Shown piece after piece: positions 55,954 through 64,000 of a DNA stretch of 64,000 nt. This DNA is from Arthonia radiata (Eukaryota; Ascomycota; Arthoniomycetes; Arthoniales; Arthoniaceae). The notes beneath the pieces are model-generated. The model saw only the letters and a list, made by a program, of their open reading frames with translations. It had not been told where the DNA came from and did not search any database. Numbering within the stretch: position 1 is the stretch's first letter; each line of letters starts with the position of its first letter. Location of the stretch: positions 1,054,001 to 1,118,000 of the forward strand of contig PSQN01000014.1 of assembly GCA_002989075.1 (NCBI GenBank), written 5' to 3'. The position numbers and the translations under genes were made by a program.

Positions 55954-57000
55954 ATGGCCTCGCCTGAGTCTGAGATGCTGGCTGGCCTGTCCGCGTACGT
56001 GTCACTGCTCAAGAGATAATAAGCCAATGGCTCTAACGAAACATACAGCCTCTATCAATCTGGCAAATACTCTGATTTGACGCTAGCTTGTGGGAGCAAG
56101 CGATACCATGTGCACAGAGCCCTACTATGTTCAAGATCACACTTCTTTGACGGTGCTTGCGGCGGCCGTTTTCTGGTCAGCTTGTGAAAGACGATAAAAC
56201 TCGCGATGCTTTTCCTAACACTCTTCCAGGAGTCCAAGACGGGCCAGATCGACCTCAGCCAAGAGGATGGAGAAGCTGTGGAGCACATGGTCCATTACTT
56301 CTATCATCTCGACTACTCAACAACGGAACATCCCCGTGGACCAGCGGCTGAGCCGCTGACAGAACGAAGGCCTCATTCTGCGATTCTGTCGAACCTTGAC
56401 GACCCGCTCCTGGCAACGGCGTTCGCGGTATCTTCAAAGCAGAACACAGGCTCTGCTCTGGAATCAAATCCACAACAGGTACCTCCACCCTCGACGCTAT
56501 CTACATCGCCGCCGTTTCTACGTATCGACAGACCAGAGTCTCCGACTCTCAAGCGGCCTTCTCGACGGGACAGCAGACTGAGCCACAGCGAGGACCGCAC
56601 CGACTTTCAGCATCTCAGCCGTAGATTGGCCATGACGGCTTCAAAGGCCTACGACTGCGATTCAATGGAGGTAGCACCCTCATCAGACTTGGTCACGCAT
56701 GCCCGCGTTTACGCATTGGCAGAGAAGTACGGCGTGGCCGGACTCAAGGCTTTGGCTCGTGAGAAATTCGAGGTTCTGCTTGCACAGAGTTCGAATGAAT
56801 CTGACTTCTTGGATGTGGCGTTGGAAGCTTACACCACCACCATTGACACCGATCGCGGCCTGCGCAATGTCGTGGCCCAAGTCTTTCGCCGTCGACCTGA
56901 ACTGATATACAGGAACGACGTGCAAGAGGCGATCCACGACGTGCCGAGCCTGGCCCTTGATCTGAACTGCATCATGAACGGCATACCAATATCTGGCTGA
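55954..57000 (+). CDS. BTB/POZ domain protein
   Basis: Three exons (55954-55994, 56049-56175, 56230-57000) give an intact frame of 312 residues starting MASPESEMLAGLSALYQSG. The BTB/POZ fold follows: YSDLTLACGSKRYHVHRALL and CSRSHFFDGAC, then ESKTGQIDLSQEDGEAVEHM and a VHYFYHLDY segment. In this family the domain mediates dimerisation and often recruits cullin-3 ubiquitin ligase. A 110-residue polar, Ser/Pro/Arg-rich insert separates this part from the C-terminal half (DLVTHARVYALAEKYG then LKALAREKFEV), the helical BACK-like region seen in many fungal BTB proteins of this type. The C-terminus is LALDLNCIMNGIPISG. Target unknown. Confidence 0.88.
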
Positions 57001-58110
57001 GGATGAATGCAGAGCGCATGTATGGCTGTTTACGAATTGCCTGATTCATGCCAACAGGCTATCGCATCACAGCTACAGAAGTTTGCAAGCTCCGGCATCG
57101 GACGCCCACCTGATTGCTTGTGCTTCGGGAATGAGCAGTTCTTCGAAGCGTTCAGGCAACTGCAGGAAGTGATATTGACATAATTCCCTGCAGGTCCTCC
57201 TCTACTAAGGATCTGGCTACATGCACCAGCTTCCATGTGCCCTGCACGATGACAAGCTTTATGTGCACGTAGCCTCAACCAACTGGGAGAAATGAGGCGA
57301 GCGATTGCAGGATACTAATCAGAATACACTCATTTTCGCAAAGCGACTGTCCACAGTACTTGGCATCTCCGAGCTTGAAAACAGGAGCTACATTGCAGCC
57401 TCATGCAAACGCACCACGGTGTCGATCAGCGACGCTGGGCTCATCACCAATCAATGTTGCAAGGTAAAAGCAACTTACGCTCGGCTACACCCACCAGACC
57501 TTCGGTATCAGCGACCGTTCGCGAGCTGCTTTGGGCATGAGGTCCACCTTCCACAGCTTCATCGTCAAGACAAACCACCGAATAACGGCCGACAACGTCA
57601 GTAATGCCACGGTCGGCAATGCTCCTACAGGATCTCTGCAACATGCGAGTTTCTTGTGCAGCTGCAACCGTTTGCAGAATGCCCGCTACATCAAAAGGGT
57701 GCGGTCGGACAGGGGTGAGTCGGCGTTCGGGCGTCCCCCCCCCGATCTTTGGACCGAGCGCCGGGGACACAAGCCAAATACCACGTCGATCGTTCGCTTT
57801 CGTGTCGGCTTACGTTTACAGCATTCGATCATATCATCATCAAAGGAAGGCGATGTCAGCACGTATTGCTGCTGTCGTTGTGTGTGCATGTCGGTCTAGT
57901 GACGAGGCAGGTTTTGAGCATGCGTGACAGCGCAATCCTTCAAATTTGGGTAGGTATTCATACTGGCCAAAAGATCATCCATCGGCAACTTGGAAGCATG
58001 AAGAAATTACGGGCGAACGTCGGCAGTCTCAAAGGCTAGCATCAAGCACAACTGGCAGTGCACTGGCTGCACGAGCCCGTCACTTTGAGACGTAGTCAAC
58101 TTGTCCTCCG
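57001..58110. other. Intergenic, 1.1 kb, no supported gene
   Basis: Short overlapping frames on both strands without motifs. A run of ten Cs interrupted by one base lies at about 57736-57746. Nothing else to report. Confidence 0.5.
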
Positions 58111-58388
58111 CCATCCTCTGAGGATCTTTCTTCAATAAGGATCACCTTAAAAGGATGAGCCAAAACATGTCAGACCACCATCCTCTGAGGATCTTTCATC
58201 AATGAGGATTACCTTAAGAGGATGAGCTACAGCATGTCAGGCCACCATCCTCTGAGGATCTTGCTTGCATAAGGATTACCTTAAGAGGATGAGCTACAAC
58301 ATGTCAGGCCACCATCCTCTGAGGATTACCTTAAGAGGATCTTCCATCAATAAGGATCGCCTCAACAGGATGAGCTGCAACATGCCAA
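58111..58388. repeat. 67-bp tandem repeat, four copies
   Basis: Units starting CCATCCTCTGAGGATC begin at 58111, 58178, 58245 and 58312, exactly 67 bases apart. Within each unit are CCTCTGAGGAT and CCTTAAGAGGATGAGC, so hairpins can form (CCTCTGAGG is nearly palindromic, CCTTAAGAGG similar). The fourth unit has lost the first spacer and reads directly from GAGGATTACC into AAGAGGATC, then continues to about 58388. Confidence 0.9.
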
Positions 58389-59101
58389 GATCCTTACACA
58401 TTTCGCCGTGGAGCTTGCAAAAGACGCTTATACAGCCTCACAAGTACACATGAAGTAAGCAGAACTTCATGCCCTAAGCAATTCACCTTTAACCCCATCA
58501 TTCTTCGCTCCAGTATCACGTACACGACCATCGCAGCACTACACACATATCTGCACGCCTTCAGTATCTTCCTCCAAAGCAGGAGGAGCGGCCACATCAC
58601 CCTTCCATCGCGCCAGCCCCTTAGTCCTCAAAATATCCAGATTTCGGATTTTGGGCACACCCCACCACTATCACGGAAAAGAAATAACAGTACTCAGCTT
58701 TCTGAACTTTCTTTTTCATTTCACGGTCCTGGTTCTACTTGATGCATAGACCTCCTCCCAACGCTTCGTCCACCGCCCTGTCCACTGACTGCCTGCTCAA
58801 CGCGATGATGTACGAAACATCCCAAGCTCAAGCCCAAGCCTAGATAGCCTGTATTCTTCAGGATCTTCCTCCACAGCCAACAGGAGTGGCCACATCATCC
58901 TACAACACATCATTCTGCGAGTTCCTCGCACCTCTTAACGTCAACGTATACCATAGCACCAATATAAGAACCCGAAAAGCTGGCCCCGTCCCCTAAAGTC
59001 TTCTTCAGAGTCTCCTGTTCAAGCTTCGTATACTACATTTCGCTCTTTGATCCTCCTGATATACGATATGCTTGTCCTCTCATCCCTCCAGGCGCGCAAC
59101 G
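58389..59101. other. Intergenic with a possible promoter for a small gene
   Basis: About 700 bases with no coding signal. A TATA-like AATATAAGAACC at about 58964-58975 lies some 130 bases before the ATG at 59102, a usual distance for fungal promoters. Confidence 0.5.
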
Positions 59102-59314
59102 ATGTCCAAAAACTCCAGAAAGCAAGTCAGCACGCCTGGCTCGAGTTCCAATACAAGTCAAGTCTCACAAGGGAGCACTGAGGGGGAGAAAGTGAGCGGG
59201 CGGAAGAGAGCCGTCGCGAAATTTTTCCTCACTCCGAACGGTTGGCGCGAATGTTTCCGCGTTTGGGACAAACAATTCAAACCACTCGGAAAAGAGCGGA
59301 ATTCGGAAACGTGA
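59102..59314 (+). CDS. Small basic protein, 70 residues, hypothetical
   Basis: Single open stretch from ATG 59102 (MSKNSRKQVSTPGSSSN) ending KPLGKERNSET. It is Ser/Lys/Arg-rich with one aromatic cluster near the end (FFLTPNGWRECFRVWD). It has a TATA-like box about 130 bases upstream and a C/T-rich leader, like the two later start points at 59976 and 60844. No family recognised. The region 3' of it is repeated about 1 kb further on, which supports a real transcription unit that was duplicated, but coding is not proved. Confidence 0.4.
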   Translation: MSKNSRKQVSTPGSSSNTSQVSQGSTEGEKVSGRKRAVAKFFLTPNGWRECFRVWDKQFKPLGKERNSET

Positions 59315-60843
59315 CGGCGCTGCCGATGGATGGATGGAGTGTGTGCTAGGACGACTGGGTCTGGGGAGGTGATGGTGTTGGAAGGGGTTTGTGGTGTGTA
59401 TGTTGATTCTTGGTTGACAGAGGGGAGTGTATTTAGGTCGCTCGGGCTTCCATGGATGCTGAGACCTGGAGGGTGTAGAACTGTCAGTCTTGCATGCGTA
59501 TCTGCGCCAAACATATGGTGTCTCTACGTGCGGTAACGAACGTATTGTGCATGCCAACCCGGGAAACTACGGTTTGTGAAGAGTCCTCACTGCTACCTGA
59601 TATCGCACGCAACAAGACTGTAGACCACAGCTTGAAGCGATAGCTCGCACACCCTCTAATCTGACTGATTCCTCGCCATCTCGTCAACGTTAGCCCCACC
59701 CCGTCTAAGCTGCCTGCGGACTCGGACGAATTCGCCACATGATACTGCTGGTGGATTGTAAATCCACCATTTTCCGGTGTCCACTCCACTAAACCCGTGC
59801 TTCGATCACGTACAAGCTGTCACCCACCACAACATTAAAAAACTGCTATCTGCAGTTTGCCCCTGTCCAGGTCTTCAAAACACTTCCCTGAAATCATCAC
59901 ACTTCTTCAATTTTTAAATCGCGCATACCTCGTTACTTAAAGCTGCGGCTCCCTCCTCACTCTACTTCACCAACTATGCGGCCAAACCAGATCCGTGGCT
60001 CAACCGCCCCGCCCATCCCCACCGGGACGAGGCCGACAAAGAGAGGAGACTCAGCAAGCGAAAGGAGAAAGGGTTAACTCCGGTATTTCGCCACGTGTAT
60101 GTGGATAGGCGATTTGAAAAGGGCGCCGTGGAGGCGAGCGGGAAGAAGAAAGGATGAAGACTATCAACGCAAGCTCGCTGAGTTCCGAGCGAGTCAGGGT
60201 TGAAGAGTTATGGTGAAGGCTGGATTCTAAATTGTGGTGTACTGGGGGTAGATTTTCGTTTGCGGAGCCTGGGGTATAGAGTGCTGGAGGGGTGTGTGTG
60301 GTGTGCTGGTTGTTTAGATAGCGTGGGGAAGTGAGATGAGGTGGTCTTTAATTTCGTAAGTTTAGAGACGCGGAGGATGTTGAACTGTCGTTTTTTGTAT
60401 GAGTATTTGTGGTGATGTTCTCGTCCCTACAAGTGTAAGTGCGGTCATGAACATACTGTGCGTGATTGAACGTGGAGGAGGGATCTGTGAACGAGCCATC
60501 GCCGCTGCCTGACCACGCATGACATAAAAGGTTCGCTGAACATCACTCCTCCGAAGCGATACGTTGCGCGCCAACTATTTCTTATTAATGCCTCTCTATT
60601 ACATAGATGCAGCGCCATCCTTCATATATCATGTTTCAGGTTCGAAACAACGTGCCACTGGTGAACTTACGATGCCACCGGTGGACTTACAATCCACCAC
60701 AGCTTCATATCCACTAACACGGCTCTTCGCAGCGGATGACAGCTATACCGTAGCACGATGTATATAGCTTCGTGCTCTCATCCTTTCACTCCTTCATACA
60801 ATCCTCCAAGCATCGTTACATTCGCCCACGCGTTCATTCAACA
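59315..60843. other. Region of partly duplicated sequence between small ORFs
   Basis: Sequence at about 59470-59670 is recognisable again at about 60365-60575: GGAGGGTGTAGAACTGTC against GGAGGATGTTGAACTGTC, GTGCGGTAACGAACGTATTG against GTGCGGTCATGAACATACTG, GAAGCGATAGCTCGCGC-type ends in both. A short ORF starting MRPNQIRGSTAPP at 59976 occupies the place of a gene between them but stops after about 33 codons. The palindrome-type motifs at 59749-59769 and 60680-60699 are described as findings. Confidence 0.6.
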
Positions 60844-61254
60844 ATGTCACTACCGTATGGGCCCTACAAGTCAGAAACAGGCAAACACCCTCGACGGTCC
60901 CAAGAGGACCAGAAATCCAGTACAGAGAGCGACCGCCCTCCACGCGGTTTCAGCTGGTTGGTAGCCGGCGCGAAGCAGCCGGGGCAGACTGACCCATCGA
61001 GCGCAACGGGCTTTGAGCGAAATGAGAAAGGCAAGAAAGGTGTGAAGTCGAAGCGGGCAAAAGAAACTACGGATGAGGATTTGCAGCTTTCTCAAAAGCA
61101 GAAGGAACCAAAGTCAGGTCCGTCCGATCTTACGGCGCTTCCAGAAATTAGGGAGGAGCCGGCGAAGCGCACGCTCAGAGGGAAGGCTTCGAAGGTACTT
61201 GAGGGGCCGCATGCGTTGAAAGAGAAGTTTTCGGGGATGTTCAGGAAGCATTGA
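60844..61254 (+). CDS. Small basic protein, 136 residues, hypothetical
   Basis: Open frame from ATG 60844 (MSLPYGPYKSETGKHPRR) to 61254, ending KEKFSGMFRKH. Lys/Ser/Glu/Pro-rich, with no signal peptide, membrane helix or fold. A TATATAG box lies about 85 bases upstream with a C/T-rich leader, like the start at 59102. The C-terminal 40 residues (LRGKASKVLEGPHALKEKF) could form a basic amphipathic helix. No family recognised. Coding is likely but not certain. Confidence 0.5.
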   Translation: MSLPYGPYKSETGKHPRRSQEDQKSSTESDRPPRGFSWLVAGAKQPGQTDPSSATGFERNEKGKKGVKSKRAKETTDEDLQLSQKQKEPKSGPSDLTALPEIREEPAKRTLRGKASKVLEGPHALKEKFSGMFRKH

Positions 61255-61710
61255 GATGGCGATTGAAGCTTGAGGTAGTTGTGACCGTGGCGGTGAATGC
61301 AAGAAGTTGCCATTTGTATGATGTACTGCAGTATCGATGCGTGATGTCTTCGCGTGAGCGTGGGCTGGATGTGTCTGTCGCTCCAGACAAGTTGACCAGG
61401 CCGCACTGTTGTGTACTGGTTGCTCATATAGTCTTTGTATTAGATGCGGATCCTTAGATATTGGGCTAAAACTCTACTGCCGTCGACGATCCTTCAACCC
61501 TTCGTAGATCCCTAGATAAAGGGGCCGAGTCAGCTTATGCAAGGAGCTCATCCGCCAGGATCAATTCGAAAGAAGGGCCAGATATTCTTGAAACAGAAAC
61601 ACCAGTTGTTCTCTTCCTGCACAGCATGGACCCCTCTGAGGATCGGTCAAACTACGTGACCCTACAGCATTCCACCCTACTGTTACGCGCCTACCACTCA
61701 CCGCTCAGCT
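61255..61710. other. Intergenic between small ORFs
   Basis: About 455 bases with no supported gene. A short stretch near 61410-61430 (GTACTGGTTGCTCATATAG) resembles GTGCTGGTTGTTTAGATAG at about 60304. Confidence 0.4.
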
Positions 61711-61995
61711 ATGAACACCACTTCGCCTTCTGCGGACCAACATTGGGCAACATCTCCACAGACCGCCAAGGTCGCGTACCCCATTGCTGCCTACTTCACC
61801 TACAGGTTCTGGTCTGCATGGTTCAAGAGCAAGAAGGAGAAAGAGGCGGAGGAGAAGCGCCAAGTAGAACCACTGAAGCAGCTGCATGGTGAGGCGACGG
61901 TCGCAGAGGAGCGTCACAAGAGAAACAAAGCGTACATAGAATCGAGGGAGAGTGATAGGAACAGGAGGAAGCTCGAGAGGAATAAAGTGGACTGA
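61711..61995 (+). CDS. Small protein, 94 residues, hypothetical, with charged coiled-coil-like end
   Basis: ATG 61711 starts MNTTSPSADQHWATSPQ. A short hydrophobic part (VAYPIAAYFTYRFW) is followed by a long, highly charged stretch rich in Lys, Glu and Arg (WFKSKKEKEAEEKRQVEP to RRKLERNKVD), which could be one helix or a coiled coil. It might be a small membrane-anchored protein with one short transmembrane segment. No family recognised. No introns needed. Confidence 0.5.
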   Translation: MNTTSPSADQHWATSPQTAKVAYPIAAYFTYRFWSAWFKSKKEKEAEEKRQVEPLKQLHGEATVAEERHKRNKAYIESRESDRNRRKLERNKVD

Positions 61996-62924
61996 TGCTA
62001 GAGAGTCAGGAGAAGGAAGGCTGCGCAAGAACTCAGGTCCTCATAGGCGGCGACAGTCTTGGGACTAAGTGTCTGCTTGACTATTGTGCTGTCTTGCTGT
62101 GTACAGATCTTTCAACGATTATGAATCGAGAAGCAGTTGGATTCAAGAGCCATTGAATACAATGAAGAACGGCAGGGCTTGCGTAGAGCCTTCAGTTCAT
62201 TCCAGCCTCAAGTGCTGCAGATGCTCTTAGTTACCTACCACAGCTTTCACCAAAGGATGTTAGCAGCATCAAGGTGTTCAAATCAAGCTTGAAGCTCGCC
62301 AGGGACGCCAAGCCTAGGGAACGGATGTCTCTCCGTGCAGTATCTAAATACGGGCCGCTCCTCAATGGCATTGATCGCTCATCGATCCGTCTGAAAAGCT
62401 CACCTGTCCGTCATATGCAGATTCTGGGTACGCCGTCTTTTTCTAAGAAGCGCAATCTGCTCGATTGGTCAAACAAAAGCTTGATGGAATTGTTGGCGAT
62501 CTGTGTTCAATTCTGGAGGCAGGATAGGACTTGAAGGGACAAGTTGATAATAGCCGTGTCTGCGGAACAGCCGTTGCAGACGTGTCGTGCTCATGAAGGC
62601 GTGCTGTGCAGCGTCCATTGAGATCGACGTGCTGGTCTTCTGGTTAGTCGCCAAGTTGCAGCAGCTTGCAGACGGAAGTGAGCTTGCATCTTTGCTTTCT
62701 GTGCGTGGTGGCAATGAGCCGTTCGAGTGAAGTTGAGAATTGTATTGCGGGTGGTGCTGGCCGATTATCTGTTTCGATGTCCAATGAGTGTTGGTGCTTC
62801 TCATTCAGATTGATTGCTGGATCCTTGCCGGGAGTTGCCGCTGCCTTCAGGCTCCGCGAAACAGCATGGCGCGTGGCGACTCGAGATCCCGGTGTGCGTG
62901 CAGAAGCACGAACGCCGCTGTTTC
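61996..62924. other. Intergenic, 930 bp, no supported gene
   Basis: An 86-codon plus-strand frame (62274-62534) has no motif. The 3' end of pet191 lies next on the minus strand. Confidence 0.5.
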
Positions 62925-63377
62925 TCATTTGCCATCGCCTGAACCTCTATCAAGGGGACTTCTTGCGTCCTCGCCAGCTTTCAGCCTCTCCTCCTCACTC
63001 ATGCCTTCAGCAGTCCCTGTCACGCCTCGTGGGAAAGCGGGACTACCGCTGTACAGCTGATAGCTCTGGCCGCTAGCATCCGCTTCGATCTCCTGCGACA
63101 TGCTGATGGGACGATTGCCACGGAAGCGTTTGCGCATATCGACCCATCCCTTCTTGCAGTTTGCGTATGACTTTTGCAGTTGGATGCACTGTGTGGGGAG
63201 ATCGTCGCGAAGAGGCGGACGGAGGCAGTCGCCGGGCTTGTTGCGGTCTTTGAAGACGCAGTCGCTGTATTGGAGACAGTTGGCAAGTTCAGCGCCTGAC
63301 ATAGACATCGATTAGATTGGCTTCGAAAGGAGGCGTTAATGAGGAAGCTTACGGATGTCTTTGCATGAGGACGGCAT
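62925..63377 (-). CDS. pet191: Cytochrome c oxidase assembly protein Pet191 (COA5)
   Basis: Small mitochondrial intermembrane-space protein needed to assemble cytochrome c oxidase. Two exons (63377-63353, 63295-62925) give an intact frame of 131 residues beginning MPSSCKDIRAELANCLQYSDCV. The conserved Cys positions of the family are present (Cys at 5, 15, 21, then GDCLRPPL, LPTQCIQL and ANCKKGWVDM), as is MRKRFRGNRPIS. The C-terminal 50 residues (Gly/Asp/Glu-rich) extend beyond the yeast protein. The short first exon is required, because it supplies the first Cys and the MPSSCKDIR start. It shares a 325-bp divergent region with the lipase gene. Confidence 0.93.
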
Positions 63378-63703
63378 CGTGCTAGGATACTTCTAGGGCC
63401 AGACTATTTCGAAACTTTTAGTCTTCACCTATGTAATGTTCTCTCTAGATAGGCACTCAGAAAATCAATCGCATGTGTGCTGTTTGTGAATATTGCGAAA
63501 ATGTCATCTCTAATTCCTACCCTGGGCACAACCTGGCCGATATTGGCCTAGCGCAGACATCATGGTGCCGTCACATGCAAACAAGCAAGAGAAGCACATG
63601 CTCGCGTTCTGTCCATATATTCACAGAGCTCTCATCTTCTGCTTCTTTACGGAGTACCAGAGTATGAGTCGCCCTGATAGTCAATAAGCTCATTACGGGC
63701 GCC
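63378..63703. promoter_or_regulatory. Divergent intergenic region, pet191 / steryl ester hydrolase-type gene
   Basis: About 325 bases between two start codons that point away from each other. No recognisable control site. Confidence 0.4.
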
Positions 63704-64000
63704 ATGCAAGGCGTACCATTCCTTCGGCGCCTTGAACTTCGCGAATACCTAGCCGTCACTCTCTCTTTCATATTCCTAATCCTTGAGTCTATCGTCCGCA
63801 TCATCACCCTCGCCCTACCTATTCGACTGCTAAGATGGTTTCATGACCGCTCTCGAGCATTGTACAATGCCTTGAGCAGTCCGCAAAGTAAGAAAAACAG
63901 GGCACAACACAAGCCGGTCACAGACCCGATCGCTCAAGCACAGGACTTCGTTGACCTCTGCGACATCTTCGGTTTCTATGCCGAGGAGCATGTCGTGCAC
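63704..64000 (+). CDS. AB-hydrolase lipase (steryl ester hydrolase type), 5' end only
   Basis: Open frame from ATG 63704 (MQGVPFLRRLELREYLAV) to the window edge, 99 codons. A hydrophobic N-terminal segment (LAVTLSFIFLILESIVRIITL) should anchor it in the membrane of the ER or lipid droplet. It ends in AQAQDFVDLCDIFGFYAEEHVVH, the start of the lipase-associated (lysosomal acid lipase/Tgl1/Yeh) region, in which the Y-x-x-E-E-H-V-V motif precedes the alpha/beta-hydrolase domain. The catalytic residues lie beyond the window. Such enzymes release sterols from steryl esters, the reverse of the acyltransferase at 30.5 kb. Confidence 0.75.
   Translation, partial: MQGVPFLRRLELREYLAVTLSFIFLILESIVRIITLALPIRLLRWFHDRSRALYNALSSPQSKKNRAQHKPVTDPIAQAQDFVDLCDIFGFYAEEHVVH

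Noticed and set aside
58111-58388. Regular repeats resembling a CRISPR array.
   Set aside because: The whole 67-bp unit is repeated, not a short repeat with unique spacers, and the genome is eukaryotic.

Overview
The window looks like a nuclear chromosome segment of a filamentous ascomycete (Pezizomycotina; a dothideomycete is plausible but cannot be shown from this sequence). Genes carry one to five short introns, mostly 50-175 nt, with GT...AG ends. Typical single-copy fungal genes are present (mot1, ssk1, doa1/ufd3, pet191). The left edge is repeat DNA carrying the C-to-T/G-to-A scars of repeat-induced point mutation (RIP). No rRNA, tRNA or CRISPR array was seen.

Layout. 1-5745: a Ty3/gypsy chromovirus on the minus strand, nearly complete, with its 3' LTR cut by the window edge. 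5746-7949: the 3' part of a Ty1/copia element on the plus strand, very AT-rich, full of in-frame stops and ending in its 3' LTR. 8335-8842: a second copy of that LTR, inverted and much less mutated. 8843-11246: no recognisable gene. 11247-13111: patatin-like phospholipase. 13528-19824: three tandem paralogues of a Cys-rich 2EXR/F-box-like family, the first a pseudogene. 20245-20372: a 16-bp minisatellite. 20934-23424 (minus): a basic, low-complexity, probably nuclear protein. 26195-28007 (minus): a secreted-type FAD oxidoreductase, divergent from a rhodopsin-like membrane protein (28638-29850). 30482-32379: sterol O-acyltransferase. 32719-34728: acyl-CoA ligase. 35146-41045: Mot1.

42666-45819: two tandem paralogues of a Cys-rich family I do not recognise. 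45980-47011 (minus): a methyltransferase-like membrane protein. 47351-49723 (minus): Ssk1 response regulator. 50244-52641 (minus): Doa1/Ufd3. 53750-54739: a secreted Ala/Pro-rich protein. 55954-57000: BTB/POZ protein. 58111-58388: a 67-bp tandem repeat. 59102-61995: small basic ORFs in a partly duplicated segment. 62925-63377 (minus): Pet191. 63704-64000: the start of a steryl-ester-hydrolase-type lipase running off the window.

Working together. Several genes touch neutral-lipid and membrane metabolism (patatin lipase, sterol acyltransferase, acyl-CoA ligase, steryl ester hydrolase), but housekeeping genes lie between them and they are on mixed strands, so this is not a clear cluster. The two tandem paralogue families (three copies and two copies) are lineage-type expansions of Cys-rich proteins. 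They and the inverted LTR pair with unequal RIP damage are the least ordinary parts of the window.

All exon boundaries were read by eye from frame, splice sites and family resemblance. Where the summed exons give an intact frame I say so. No database search was possible.
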